A stretch of DNA of 64,000 bases from Flavobacterium sp. Root935 (GTDB lineage: Bacteria; Bacteroidota; Bacteroidia; Flavobacteriales; Flavobacteriaceae). Numbering within the stretch: position 1 is the first letter of the stretch; every line of letters starts with the position of its first letter. Below the pieces are notes generated by a model that saw only the letters and a program-made list of their open reading frames with translations, did no database searches and was not told the origin of the DNA. A program made the translations under genes and the position numbers. Of the stretch, positions 18,255-27,008 are shown piece by piece. The DNA lies in contig NZ_LMJL01000010.1 of the NCBI RefSeq assembly GCF_001429295.1, forward strand, positions 65,874 to 129,873, written 5' to 3'.

Positions 18255-18821
18255 TTATCTTTCATATTTTTCTGCAGCTTTTTTTAAAGCCATATCTAAT
18301 TCTGGACTGAAATGTAATTGTATGCTATCTAAATCAAATTGCTTAGGTTTTTCAAAATTAAAGTTTATAATAAAATCTTCGAAATTTTCAGCAACCAAAC
18401 AAACATCTTCACCTTCATTTTCTTCATGGAACCATAAATAAATTTTATAATTTTCCTTATCCATACAGACTAAATCTCCTCCACCAAAATCAGCTATAGG
18501 AAATAAATTTACTGGCAAAAACTCTCGCTTGGTTTTCAGTTCAATTTCTAAATTATTAACCCCATCATATAACCCAAAAATGGCAGATATATCAAAATGT
18601 GAATCTCGAATATGCTTTGGCAATTCTATTATCGGAGTAAAAACATAATTATCTTTAACATAATCATTTCCAAAAAATTGTAAATAAAAAATATAATTTT
18701 CAGGAAAAGTTAATTTATACCTTTTGGCAACATCTTGAATATCGTTTTTAGTCAACAAAATACGTGATGGACTCAGTTCAAAATCAATAATTTCTTCGAG
18801 TTTAAGTTTTAATTTATTCAT
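18255..18821 (-). CDS. SMI1/KNR4 (SUKH)-like protein
   Basis: 188 residues from MNKLKLKLEEIIDFELS. The order of motifs fits SUKH-superfamily proteins: an N-terminal helix with the YKLTFPENYIFYLQFFGND segment (the usual LP.dyk.fl...GG region), then FLPVNLFPIADFGGGDLVCMD (the FAxDGGGD-type strand) and IYLWFHEENEGEDVCLVAENFEDFI at the end. Many such proteins are immunity proteins to contact-dependent or polymorphic toxins; others have unknown roles. The frame also reads through upstream into remnant B, so the start is a judgement: the ATG at 18821 begins the recognisable domain. Adjacent to a DUF4274-like gene. Confidence 0.7.
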   Translation of the reverse strand: MNKLKLKLEEIIDFELSPSRILLTKNDIQDVAKRYKLTFPENYIFYLQFFGNDYVKDNYVFTPIIELPKHIRDSHFDISAIFGLYDGVNNLEIELKTKREFLPVNLFPIADFGGGDLVCMDKENYKIYLWFHEENEGEDVCLVAENFEDFIINFNFEKPKQFDLDSIQLHFSPELDMALKKAAEKYER

Positions 18822-19122
18822 TTTTGTTTTTTTTATATAATAATCCTTCGCCACTTGTATTTGCAAAAATTCATTTTCAATACCTTCTAAATCTGTGATA
18901 TCTTTTAGCGATAATTTTTCACTATAAATCTCAAATTGAATTATTATTCTTTCATTTGTAAAAATGATTCCATATTCAATTTCTTCTTCATCTTCAAAAT
19001 ATGATATTAAAAATACCTTTTCAACATCTAATCCTGACTCTTTTACATCAGATCATTTCCTTATTAAAGATTTGTTAGTTCTAGTAATTCTTCTTTGCAT
19101 AATTCAATTCTTTAATGCTCAT
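18822..19122 (-). pseudogene. Decayed gene upstream of SMI1 gene, copy B
   Basis: Downstream of a possible ATG at 19120-19122 (MSIKEL...), the three frames are broken by stops (TAG, TAA TAA, TGA). From 19058 down one frame is open and protein-like: KESGLDVEKVFLISYFEDEE, then EIEYGIIFTNERIIIQFEIY, SEKLSLKDITDLEGIENEF and LQIQVAKDYYIKK, running in frame into the SMI1 gene. Its end is homologous to remnant A after the SMI1 gene. Best read as a frameshifted or deleted gene. The family is unknown to me. Confidence 0.6.
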
Positions 19123-19314
19123 GTTTACATTTTTTAAGTTCTACAAACTAATAACATCAATTTTATAAAAAGGGGCACAATAAGTCATAATTATAACATT
19201 TTAAGCTCATTAACTAAAACTTAAAAGTTAAACAAATAATAATTCTTACAATAAAAATTAAACCAATTTAGTTTAATAAAGTCTAACGAGTATAACAATT
19301 AAAAAAACTTAAAA

Positions 19315-19746
19315 ATGAAAAAATTATTTATCGCAGCTATGTTATTTGTTGGAATAGCAAGTTTTGCACAAGACACAGATCAAAAACCTCAACGCGAGCA
19401 AAGAGAAAGAATGACTCCAGAACAGCGTAATGAGAAACAATTACAAAAATTAACAACAGAATTAAGTCTTGACGCTAGTCAGCAGGCACAGGTTAAACAA
19501 CTTTTGGCTGACAGAAGTGCTAAAGCTGAAAAATTTAGAGAAGCAAGAAAAGACAATACTACAAAACCAACTGCTGAAGAAAAAGCTGCTTTCAAAAAAC
19601 AAATGGAAGATGAAGTTGCTGCAAACGACGCTAAAATGAAATCGATCTTAAAAGCTGACCAATACACAAAATGGAAATCTTTGCAAGAAGAGAAAAAAGA
19701 TAAAATGAGAGAAAAGGTAAAAGAGTATAAAAAAGAAAACAACTAA
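19315..19746 (+). CDS. Spy/CpxP-like periplasmic protein, copy 1
   Basis: 143 residues with signal peptide MKKLFIAAMLFVGIASFAQ. The mature protein is nearly all helical and charged. MTPEQRNEKQLQKLTTELSL then DASQQAQVKQLLADRSAK resembles the LTxxQ repeats of the Spy/CpxP family, and KSILKADQYTKWKSLQEEKK closes the domain. Such proteins are periplasmic chaperones or stress sensors in proteobacteria; the same role here is inference. It is the first of three related units in tandem (also 19906-20319 and 20320-20643) and has its own terminator at 19757-19781. Confidence 0.82.
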   Translation: MKKLFIAAMLFVGIASFAQDTDQKPQREQRERMTPEQRNEKQLQKLTTELSLDASQQAQVKQLLADRSAKAEKFREARKDNTTKPTAEEKAAFKKQMEDEVAANDAKMKSILKADQYTKWKSLQEEKKDKMREKVKEYKKENN

Positions 19747-19756
19747 AGTAGTTTAT

Positions 19757-19783
19757 AAAAGAGGTCTAAATGGCCTCTTTTTT
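19757..19783 (+). terminator. Terminator after Spy-like copy 1
   Basis: AAAAGAGG / CCTCTTTT hairpin followed by a run of T, 10 bases after the stop codon. Confidence 0.8.
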
Positions 19784-19905
19784 ATTTCATTTATTATTTA
19801 TGCTTTCATTAATACTTTCTGTTAAATAAAAGACAAACTTCATAATTGGATTAAACTTAATAAAATCGTGGCAGTCTAATTGCTATAATCTTAAAAAAAC
19901 GAATT

Positions 19906-20319
19906 ATGAAAAAATTATTTATCGCAGCTTTATTATTCGTTGGAGTAGTAAGTTTTGCACAAGACATCAATCAGAAACCGGCACGTGATCAAAAAGAAAA
20001 ATTAACTCCGGAACAGCGTAATGAAAAACATTTACAAAAACTGACTTCTGAATTGAATTTAGATAAAAAACAACAAGAACAAGTAAAACAGCTTATAGCT
20101 GAAAAGAGTGCCAAAGCAGAAAAATTTAAGGAGTCTAGAAAAGACAGCAAAACAAAACCGACTGATGCCGAAAGAGAAGCTTTTAAAAAACAAATAACAG
20201 CCGAAAAAGAAGCTACAGATGCTAAAATGAAAGCAATTCTAAACGCTGATCAATACACAAAATGGACGGCTCTTAAAAAAGATCACAAAGATCATAAAGG
20301 AAGAGGAGATCATAAATGA
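19906..20319 (+). CDS. Spy/CpxP-like periplasmic protein, copy 2 (ends at in-frame TGA)
   Basis: 137 residues with signal peptide MKKLFIAALLFVGVVSFAQ. It is closely related to copy 1 in both signal and body (LTPEQRNEKHLQKLTSELNL, KAILNADQYTKWTALKKDHK). It ends in a His/Lys/Asp-rich tail, DHKDHKGRGDHK, at the TGA of 20317-20319. The same frame stays open past this TGA and encodes a third Spy-like unit, so this stop may interrupt a former two-domain protein. See the finding on the TGA. Confidence 0.82.
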   Translation: MKKLFIAALLFVGVVSFAQDINQKPARDQKEKLTPEQRNEKHLQKLTSELNLDKKQQEQVKQLIAEKSAKAEKFKESRKDSKTKPTDAEREAFKKQITAEKEATDAKMKAILNADQYTKWTALKKDHKDHKGRGDHK

Positions 20320-20643
20320 GATCACAAAACGCCGCAAGAACGCGATCAAGCACATTTGCAAAAATTAACTACTGATCTAAGCTTAAATGCTGACCAGCAA
20401 AAACAAGTCGGCCAACTTTTATCTGACAGAAGTACAAAAATGGAAACGCTTAAAAAAAGCCGAGGTGACGCAAAACCAACTGACGCTGAAAGAAAAGCCA
20501 TGAAAAAACAAATGGAAGAGGATCACAAAGCTTTTGATGCAAAAATGAAATCTATTTTGAATGCAGATCAATATAAAAAATGGACAACGATTCAAAAAGA
20601 ACACAAAGATAAAATGAAAGATCACCGAAAAGATAAAATGTAA
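20320..20643 (+). pseudogene. Third Spy/CpxP-like unit behind an in-frame TGA
   Basis: In frame with the preceding gene and separated from it only by one TGA. It reads DHKTPQERDQAHLQKL, then TTDLSLNADQQKQVGQLL and ends KSILNADQYKKWTTIQKEHK plus a DKMKDHRKDKM tail. There is no signal peptide of its own. The first possible internal starts are a TTG at 20356 or later ATG codons, all of which would give a cytoplasmic fragment. It is well conserved with no other stop or frameshift, which argues for a recent nonsense mutation, a sequencing error or read-through rather than old decay. A terminator follows at 20654-20680. Confidence 0.6.
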
Positions 20644-20653
20644 TTGAGATCAA

Positions 20654-20680
20654 AAAAAGAGGCTGTTAAAGCCTCTTTTT
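20654..20680. terminator. Terminator between Spy cluster and metalloprotease
   Basis: AAAAAGAGGC / GCCTCTTTTT with loop TGTTAAA, between convergent genes; usable in both directions. Confidence 0.85.
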
Positions 20681-20687
20681 GTTTGTA

Positions 20688-23162
20688 TTATTTTATCGGA
20701 TTTAATATCAAATCAATTCTTTTGATACAATCTTCATAATGATATTTGGTTTCGGTATTAACTGCTCCTGCTTTTGCTGCAACGAGTGATTTTCGTAGTG
20801 CACTTAATTCTCCTCTTACTAACGCTCTTAAATCAGATTGAGTTACGTTATAATAAATAGTAGATCTATCTGTTGGTTTGATTTCTTCTGTCATTAAAAA
20901 TCCCATTCTGTCAATATATGCACGCTGTAAGTTCCTGCGATAAACAGTTACATTTGAAGCCGCCGCAGCTTCTTTCCAAATTCCTCTTCGGATGTCTTTG
21001 AAGAAATCTAAAGCTTTGTAATTATCACCGCTCAAAATTTCGTTGTCCATTAGTCTTCCAACTCTTCCTAAAGTCATTAAATTATTAAGCTGTCTTACTT
21101 GCAGACTTCTAAACTTTTCTGTGTAACCCGCAAACTCTGTATTTTGGAGCGTTTTTACATTTACAATCCAGGTTGGCGATTCAAAAGCATTTTTTTGAAG
21201 CCAATTCATCGCTTCAATTTGTTTTGCTTTTGGCACTACTTCATAAACACTTCCTGCTTGATTTGGCTTTTTAGTATTTTCATAAATTCCTCCAACATTG
21301 GTTACAACATGACCAACATAACGACTCCAGCAATCTAATAACTCTTTGTATAATTCGTCTAAATCTTCGTAATTATTAGTAACATTACTGGTCCATTCGT
21401 TTAAATGACTCGCTACATATTCTAAATTTTTAAGTCCGTAAGAACTTGCTTTCATCGAATTATTTCCAATGTCTTCTGTTTGAGAAGAAGGATCAAAAGC
21501 ACTACTTTGTTTTCCGAATTTATAAATCGGATTTCCTGCTTTATCCAAGATCCATTTGTCTAAAGTTGGTACTTCTTCTTGTGGAGATTTCACATTCGGG
21601 ATCACTCTGTATCCCCAATTTACAGCATATTGATCGTAGGCACCCATTTTACGAACAAAACGTATATTTTTATCTCCAGGCTGTGCGATGTAATTAAAAC
21701 GGGCATAATCCATTATACTGGCTGAGATTCCGTTTTGCTGTGTAAAATCGCCATTTCTATAACTCTCCACATCATAAGCACAACTTGCGCCCATATTATG
21801 AGGAAAACCTAAAGCATGCCCAACCTCGTGTGCAATAACCATTCGCATCATTTCTCCCATTTCTTCATCGCTCGTCTGTAAAGTTCTCGCTGACGGATTT
21901 GCTGCTCCAGTTTCTAATAAATATCTATTTCTATAAGAACGCAAATGATTGTGATACCAAATAACATCGCTTTCTATAATTTCTCCCGTTCTCGGATCTG
22001 AAACACTTGGTCCAACTGCATTTCGTGTTGTACTGGCGACATATCGAATCACAGAGTAACGAACATCTTCTGGGCTAAAATCTGGATCTTCTTCTTTAGT
22101 TGGGGCATCTTTGGCAATAATGGCATTTTTAAATCCAGCGGATTCAAACGGTTTCTGCCATTCTTCGATTCCTTGTTTAATGTATTTTTTTAATTTTTCA
22201 GGCGTTGCAGGATCGAGATAATATACAATTGGTTTTATTGGTTCAACCAATTCTCCTCTGTTGTAGGCTTCTGGATCTTTTGGTTCTAATCTCCAACGTC
22301 TGATATAAGTTTTCAAATCCGATTTTAATTCGTTACTGCCATAATCGTATTGACTTACAGTAAACCAGCCCACACGCGGATCTGCCAATCTTGGTCTCAT
22401 TGGAACTTCTGGAAGCAAAATCATAGATTGATTCATTTGAATACTTATAGATTCTGATTCTTCTAACATCGAAGGTTTCGAAGCATTGTATGTAAAGTCT
22501 TGAATTACTTCGATATTCATCGGAAAACTTTTCATTGCATTAATGAAACTTCTCGAATCATCTAAACCTTTTACTTTATAGGTTTCTCTCATTTCTGCTG
22601 AAATTCCGCTGATTGCTTTTACATCTGTGCTGTAGAATTTAGTAACATCAATAACTATATTTGCCGAATCTTTACTAAAAGTAGCGATATCAAAAGCATA
22701 TAAAGTAGGCTCATAATTATTTGATTTTACCGAAATACTAATTGGTAATGTATCATTGGCAACAGCATTATAAGATTTTGATTTGATTAAAATTTTATCT
22801 TGAAAACGCTGCCAGACAATTAACTGTTCATTGGTTTCAGAACCTGCGTTTACGTAACCGCCACCTAAATTAGAAGGCAGTTTTGCAAGTCTGCTCACTA
22901 AAAGCATGTCTTTGTTTAAATATTTATTCGGAATCTCGAAGTAGTATTTTTTATCGACTTTATGAACTGTAAAAAGTCCTTCGTCTGAAACGGCATCTTT
23001 GGTAATTACTTTATTGTAATCTTTAATTGATGATTCTGGTTTCTTTTCTGGCTGAGGTGCTGGAGCTTCTTTTTGATCTTTTTTCTTTTTATTCTGGGAA
23101 AATGTTTTGGAAGGAAACAGCGCAAAAATGGCTATTAAAGATAAAATGAAAAATTTCTTCAT
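20688..23162 (-). CDS. Zinc-dependent metalloprotease (gluzincin/metzincin type, DUF5117-like)
   Basis: 824 residues, signal peptide MKKFFILSLIAIFALFPSKTFSQ, then a Lys/Pro/Glu-rich linker. MVIAHEVGHALGFPHNMGAS is an extended HExxHxxGxxH zinc site as in metzincins. The N-terminal VSRLAKLPSNLGGGYVNAGSE and mid-protein RRWRLEPKDPEAYNRGELVEP are typical of the large periplasmic or exported Bacteroidota metalloproteases annotated with DUF5117/DUF5118. No T9SS sorting tail is visible, so it is probably periplasmic or outer-membrane associated. The substrate is unknown. It lies downstream of hemL but behind a terminator at 23277-23304. Confidence 0.88.
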   Translation of the reverse strand: MKKFFILSLIAIFALFPSKTFSQNKKKKDQKEAPAPQPEKKPESSIKDYNKVITKDAVSDEGLFTVHKVDKKYYFEIPNKYLNKDMLLVSRLAKLPSNLGGGYVNAGSETNEQLIVWQRFQDKILIKSKSYNAVANDTLPISISVKSNNYEPTLYAFDIATFSKDSANIVIDVTKFYSTDVKAISGISAEMRETYKVKGLDDSRSFINAMKSFPMNIEVIQDFTYNASKPSMLEESESISIQMNQSMILLPEVPMRPRLADPRVGWFTVSQYDYGSNELKSDLKTYIRRWRLEPKDPEAYNRGELVEPIKPIVYYLDPATPEKLKKYIKQGIEEWQKPFESAGFKNAIIAKDAPTKEEDPDFSPEDVRYSVIRYVASTTRNAVGPSVSDPRTGEIIESDVIWYHNHLRSYRNRYLLETGAANPSARTLQTSDEEMGEMMRMVIAHEVGHALGFPHNMGASCAYDVESYRNGDFTQQNGISASIMDYARFNYIAQPGDKNIRFVRKMGAYDQYAVNWGYRVIPNVKSPQEEVPTLDKWILDKAGNPIYKFGKQSSAFDPSSQTEDIGNNSMKASSYGLKNLEYVASHLNEWTSNVTNNYEDLDELYKELLDCWSRYVGHVVTNVGGIYENTKKPNQAGSVYEVVPKAKQIEAMNWLQKNAFESPTWIVNVKTLQNTEFAGYTEKFRSLQVRQLNNLMTLGRVGRLMDNEILSGDNYKALDFFKDIRRGIWKEAAAASNVTVYRRNLQRAYIDRMGFLMTEEIKPTDRSTIYYNVTQSDLRALVRGELSALRKSLVAAKAGAVNTETKYHYEDCIKRIDLILNPIK

Positions 23163-23276
23163 TTAATGTTGGTTTAGTGGTTAATTGACAAACAAAAATA
23201 ATTTTTACTTACAATATCACAACAAATCACATATACATTAACTTTTTATTAACTAGTAAAATTCTAGCATAAAAAA

Positions 23277-23304
23277 AGGCTCAACTTTTAGTAAAGTGAG
23301 CCTT
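23277..23304 (-). terminator. Terminator after hemL
   Basis: AAGGCTCA...TGAGCCTT hairpin, followed on the minus strand by a run of seven T, 23 bases after the hemL stop. Confidence 0.8.
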
Positions 23305-23326
23305 AAATATTATTTTTTTCTATAAA

Positions 23327-24613
23327 TTAGAATGTTTTCGAAACTTTATCAATTGCATTTATTGTAAAATCTAAATCTTCATAAGTCAAAGCATCTGTAA
23401 TAAACCAAGTTTCATAAGCAGATGGTGCAATGTAAACACCTTCTTGCAATAATCCATGGAAGAATTTCTTAAAGGTTTCGTTATCCCCTTTTGCAGCCGT
23501 TTGAAAATCTGTAACTGGATTGGCATCAAAATGAACAGAAATCATAGAACCAACTCTATTTATTGTAAACACAATGTTATTTGCTTTTAAAACCCTGTCA
23601 ATTCCTGCTTCTAGATAAGCTGTTTTTTCTTCTAAACGAGTAAAAATTTCGCGGTCATTATCCAATGCTTTCAACATTGCCAGTCCAGCCGCCATTGCTA
23701 ATGGATTTCCAGATAATGTTCCTGCTTGATAAACTGGTCCAAGAGGCGCTAAATGGTTCATGATTTCTTCGCGCGCAGCAAAAGCCCCTACTGGAAGTCC
23801 TCCTCCTATTACTTTTCCAAAAGTCACAATATCAGCATCGACACCATACAATTCTTGAACTCCACCACGAGCCAAACGGAAACCTGTCATAACCTCATCG
23901 AAAATCAAAAGAATTCCGTTTGCTGTACATAATTCTCTTAAACCTTCTAAGAAACCTTTTGCTGGCGGAATACATCCCATGTTTCCTGCAACTGCTTCGA
24001 TAATAATCGCAGCGATTTCTCCTTTATTAGCTTCAACTAAAGTTTTTACATTTTCTAAATCATTGTATTTGGCTAACAAAGTATCTTTTGCAGTTCCTTC
24101 TGTCACTCCTGGACTATTTGGAGATCCAAAAGTTACGGCACCGCTTCCTGCCTGAATCAAAAATGAATCAGAATGTCCATGGTAACAGCCTGCAAATTTT
24201 ACTATTTTATCTCTTTTTGTAAATCCGCGAGCCAGACGAATCGCACTCATACACGCTTCTGTTCCTGAATTTACAAATCTAATTTTATCAATATTCGGAA
24301 CCATAGAAACGGCCAAAGCTGCGATTTCTGTTTCCAATTCTGTCGGCATTCCAAATGAAGTTCCTAGTTTTGCTTTTTCGATCACGGCATCAACAACTGG
24401 CTGATAAGCATGACCCAAAACCATTGGTCCCCAAGAGTTAATATAATCAATTAATTTATTTCCGTCTTCATCATATAAATAAGCACCTTTAGCACTTTTT
24501 ACAAAAATTGGAGTTCCGCCAACAGCTTTAAACGCTCTTACTGGTGAATTTACTCCTCCTGGAATTACTTTTTCTGCTTCAGCAAAAAGCTGACTACTTC
24601 TTTTATATAACAT
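23327..24613 (-). CDS. hemL: Glutamate-1-semialdehyde 2,1-aminomutase
   Basis: 428 residues. Converts glutamate-1-semialdehyde to 5-aminolevulinate in C5-pathway haem synthesis, in the cytoplasm. Aminotransferase class III fold: [16 protein letters not shown] and CYHGHSDS bind [12 protein letters not shown] carries the Asp contacting the pyridine nitrogen, and [15 protein letters not shown] holds the Schiff-base Lys267. [18 protein letters not shown] at the N-terminus is specific to HemL over other class III enzymes. Full length. Upstream lies a tandem-repeat spacer (24714-24751), then the glucosaminidase gene. Confidence 0.97.
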   Translation of the reverse strand: MLYKRSSQLFAEAEKVIPGGVNSPVRAFKAVGGTPIFVKSAKGAYLYDEDGNKLIDYINSWGPMVLGHAYQPVVDAVIEKAKLGTSFGMPTELETEIAALAVSMVPNIDKIRFVNSGTEACMSAIRLARGFTKRDKIVKFAGCYHGHSDSFLIQAGSGAVTFGSPNSPGVTEGTAKDTLLAKYNDLENVKTLVEANKGEIAAIIIEAVAGNMGCIPPAKGFLEGLRELCTANGILLIFDEVMTGFRLARGGVQELYGVDADIVTFGKVIGGGLPVGAFAAREEIMNHLAPLGPVYQAGTLSGNPLAMAAGLAMLKALDNDREIFTRLEEKTAYLEAGIDRVLKANNIVFTINRVGSMISVHFDANPVTDFQTAAKGDNETFKKFFHGLLQEGVYIAPSAYETWFITDALTYEDLDFTINAIDKVSKTF

Positions 24614-24713
24614 TCTTATTTTAGATTTTAGAGTTCAGATTTTAGATTTTTTAGATTAAAAACTGAAAAACTTATTTTTGGATTTTATATTAACTTCAAA
24701 CTGAAAACTGAAA

Positions 24714-24751
24714 ACTGTGACTGAACACTGTGACTAAACACTGTGACTGAG
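24714..24751. repeat. Short tandem repeat, 13-base period
   Basis: Three near-identical units beginning ACTGTGACT (24714, 24727, 24740) in the gap between the glucosaminidase gene and hemL. They sit in a wider AAACTGAAAACTG-type low-complexity stretch from about 24690 to 24760. Too short and too uniform for a CRISPR array. Confidence 0.8.
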
Positions 24752-24762
24752 ACTGAAAACTT

Positions 24763-25662
24763 TTACTTCACCTTCAATCTCTGCCCAATTGAAATCGCAT
24801 TATCAGTCAGGTTATTTTTTCTCTTCAAATCATCAACTAATAAATTGAATTTCTTTGAAATGGAATACAAAGTATCACCTTTTTGAACTTCATATGAATT
24901 TGGATCATACGTATTCATATTGATCTTTGGATCAGATGCGACATCATAAGATGTTTTTTTTGCTGGAGCAGAAGTATTGATTGGTACGTAGTTTCTACCT
25001 GTAACTTGACAATCGTATTGATGCAGATTGTAACGTTCAATATAACTAATTAACTTATCTGGATATTTCGGATCGGTTGCATAACCAGCTGCTCTCAATC
25101 CTTTTGCCCAGGATTTATAATCGTCTTTTTCGTATGTAAATAAGGTAGCATATCGTTTTTTTCCAACCAAAAATAAAGCGTGATCCCTGTAAGATTCTGA
25201 AGCTTGAGGGTATTTTCTAAAACATTCCTGAGCCGAATCATCGTCGTGGCGAACACTTTCTCCTAACCAATCATTATGACATTTAATCCCGAAATGATTA
25301 TTCGCTTCAAGCGCTAGATCTCCTCTTCCTGCACCCGATTCCAAAATTCCCTGTGCTAAAATAATACTGGCTGGAATTCCATAAGTTTTCATGTTTCCCA
25401 TCGCAATCTCTTTGTACTGCAAAACGTAATTATTAATCAAATCGCTGGTTACAACTGTTTTTGAAGTAGATTGAATAACCTCAGTTGTATTATTTGTAGA
25501 AGGATAATTTTTACCAATTGGTTTAACGGGAGTAGTTCTTTTTGCCGCTGCAGTCCTCGTTTGAACCGCTGCAGCTTTTTTAGTCGTCGCGATGGCAGGC
25601 TTACTAGAAGAGCAGCTTGCTAAAGCTAATATTACGAGAAGTAATACAATTTTTTTAATCAT
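24763..25662 (-). CDS. GH73 glucosaminidase lipoprotein with LysM domain
   Basis: 299 residues. Lipoprotein signal MIKKIVLLLVILALASC (Cys17), then an Ala/Thr/Lys-rich linker. Residues ~75-215 are a glucosaminidase domain (ASIILAQGILESGAGRGDLA contains the catalytic Glu; NNHFGIKCHNDW, CFRKYPQASESYRDHALFL and YATDPKYPDKLISYIERY are family marks), which hydrolyses beta-1,4 bonds after N-acetylglucosamine in peptidoglycan. The C-terminus (~250-299) is a single LysM (YEVQKGDTLYSISKKFNLL) that binds the glycan. The start overlaps the end of the preceding ACC deaminase-like gene by 8 bases, so it is translationally linked to it. Confidence 0.93.
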   Translation of the reverse strand: MIKKIVLLLVILALASCSSSKPAIATTKKAAAVQTRTAAAKRTTPVKPIGKNYPSTNNTTEVIQSTSKTVVTSDLINNYVLQYKEIAMGNMKTYGIPASIILAQGILESGAGRGDLALEANNHFGIKCHNDWLGESVRHDDDSAQECFRKYPQASESYRDHALFLVGKKRYATLFTYEKDDYKSWAKGLRAAGYATDPKYPDKLISYIERYNLHQYDCQVTGRNYVPINTSAPAKKTSYDVASDPKINMNTYDPNSYEVQKGDTLYSISKKFNLLVDDLKRKNNLTDNAISIGQRLKVK

Positions 25663-26563
25663 TGGTTTTGAGTATTGGTAATTTTTTCTGCTTCAATTTT
25701 ATATTCATTCCTTCAATTCCCTGTAATCCACCAGTGTGAATGAGTAAAATTTTTGAATGTGCAGGAAAATAATTTTTGCTGATTAAATCTATAACGCCAA
25801 AAACCATCTTTCCTGTATAAATTGGATCTAAAGGCACCTTATTTTCTTCAAAAAAAGCATTTATAAATTCGATTAATTCTAAATTTATCTTGCCATAACC
25901 TCCAAAATGATAGTCAGAAATTAAATTCCAGTTATCTTTTTTTGCAAAAATACGAATTTCATCGGTTAAAAAGTCACCTTTTAACGCTGGAAACCCTAAA
26001 ATTTTCTGATTTGGCAATGCACTATTAATTAATCCAGAAATCGTGCCGCCAGTTCCAACCGCACAGCAAACGTAGTTAAAAGCCGCAACTTCATCGGTTA
26101 AAATCTCTTCGCAACCTTTTACAGCAAGTTCATTTGTACCGCCTTCGGGAACTAAATAAAAGTCTCCAAATCTATCTTTTAGCTTTTCAATAAAAGAACT
26201 TTCGTTTTTTAAACGGTAATCTTCACGGGAAACAAACTCAAATTCCATTCCGTTTTCCTGAGCGAATTTTAAAGTTGGATTTTCTTCAATTTTATCCAAA
26301 AGTTCATCGCCTCGAATAATCCCAATCGTTTTAAAACCCTGCTCCTTTCCCGCATACGCCACTGCTGCAATATGATTGGAAAATGCGCCGCCAAAAGTCA
26401 ATAGCGTTTTTTTATTTTCGGCTTTCGCCTGAAGTAAATTGTATTTTAATTTTCGAAATTTATTCCCCGAAACAAAAGGATGAATCAAATCTTCACGCTT
26501 TATCGTCAAAGAAATGTCATTTGGAAAATTGATCGAAATAGGCTGGTTGATAACTGGATTCAT
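25655..26563 (-). CDS. ACC deaminase / D-cysteine desulfhydrase family PLP enzyme
   Basis: 302 residues, fold-type II PLP enzyme. SGNKFRKLKYNLLQAK contains the PLP Lys, TFGGAFSNHIAAVAYAGKEQG is the SNH motif of the ACC deaminase/D-cysteine desulfhydrase group, and VGTGGTISGLI is the phosphate-binding loop. The C-terminal LIHTGGLQGIEGM is also diagnostic. The reaction is likely deamination of D-cysteine or another D-amino or cyclopropane substrate; which one cannot be decided. Overlaps the upstream membrane-protein gene by 4 bases (ATGA) and the downstream glucosaminidase gene by 8, so it is the middle gene of a tight operon. Confidence 0.88.
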   Translation of the reverse strand: MNPVINQPISINFPNDISLTIKREDLIHPFVSGNKFRKLKYNLLQAKAENKKTLLTFGGAFSNHIAAVAYAGKEQGFKTIGIIRGDELLDKIEENPTLKFAQENGMEFEFVSREDYRLKNESSFIEKLKDRFGDFYLVPEGGTNELAVKGCEEILTDEVAAFNYVCCAVGTGGTISGLINSALPNQKILGFPALKGDFLTDEIRIFAKKDNWNLISDYHFGGYGKINLELIEFINAFFEENKVPLDPIYTGKMVFGVIDLISKNYFPAHSKILLIHTGGLQGIEGMNIKLKQKKLPILKTND

Positions 26564-26895
26564 TTTAATGTAATATAATGTAGAAACTGAAAAAAAGATC
26601 GATTTTTCAAATAATCCAACTCGGTTTCTTTTGCATAAGCTTCTCTTTCAAAACTAATATTTCGGTATGCCAAATCCATGTTTTGGTATTGAACTAAACG
26701 AATTAAATATTCGAGAACATACCAAATAAAAAACGGAATTACCAAAAGTTCTAACTGCTGTCTCAAATGAATTTTTTCGTGGTTTACAAAAACTCCGTTC
26801 GATTTATCAAAATCATATTTTATTAGAATAAACGGAAATACAGCCATTCCGCGATATCCTTTCGGAATTAAATATTTGGCAACAATCAGAAACAT
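26560..26895 (-). CDS. Small membrane protein with HExxH motif
   Basis: 111 residues. Two hydrophobic stretches: the N-terminus (MFLIVAKYLIPKGYRGMAVFPFIL) and ELLVIPFFIWYVLEYLI. Between them is VNHEKIHLRQQLEL, which contains HEKIH, a perfect HExxH pattern, and further on SFEREAYAKETELDY contains an ExxAY-type Glu that could be a third zinc ligand as in gluzincins. I do not recognise a named family; a tiny membrane-associated metallopeptidase-like protein is an inference. First gene of an overlapping run with the ACC deaminase-like gene (ATGA overlap) and glucosaminidase. Confidence 0.65.
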   Translation of the reverse strand: MFLIVAKYLIPKGYRGMAVFPFILIKYDFDKSNGVFVNHEKIHLRQQLELLVIPFFIWYVLEYLIRLVQYQNMDLAYRNISFEREAYAKETELDYLKNRSFFQFLHYITLK

Positions 26896-26963
26896 TGGCT
26901 GTAAAATTTATAAATTTGTAGATATAAAATTATTAGATTTCATTAAAATCATAATCAAATACT

Positions 26964-26971
26964 TATTTTTG
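26964..26971 (+). promoter_or_regulatory. -7 element for the DUF5522 gene
   Basis: TATTTTTG fits TAnnTTTG and lies 38 bases before the ATG at 27009. No good -33 TTG at the expected distance was found. Confidence 0.4.
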
Positions 26972-27008
26972 ATTTTTAAGAAATGAAAATACGACCGAAA
27001 GCAGTTTT

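Noticed and set aside
20317..20319. TGA as a selenocysteine codon
   Set aside because: No SECIS-like hairpin was noticed right after it, the family does not use Sec, and no reason for Cys/Sec at this joint; nonsense mutation or sequencing error is simpler.
24714..24751. CRISPR-like repeat
   Set aside because: Units follow directly on each other with no spacers and a 13-base period; simple tandem repeat.
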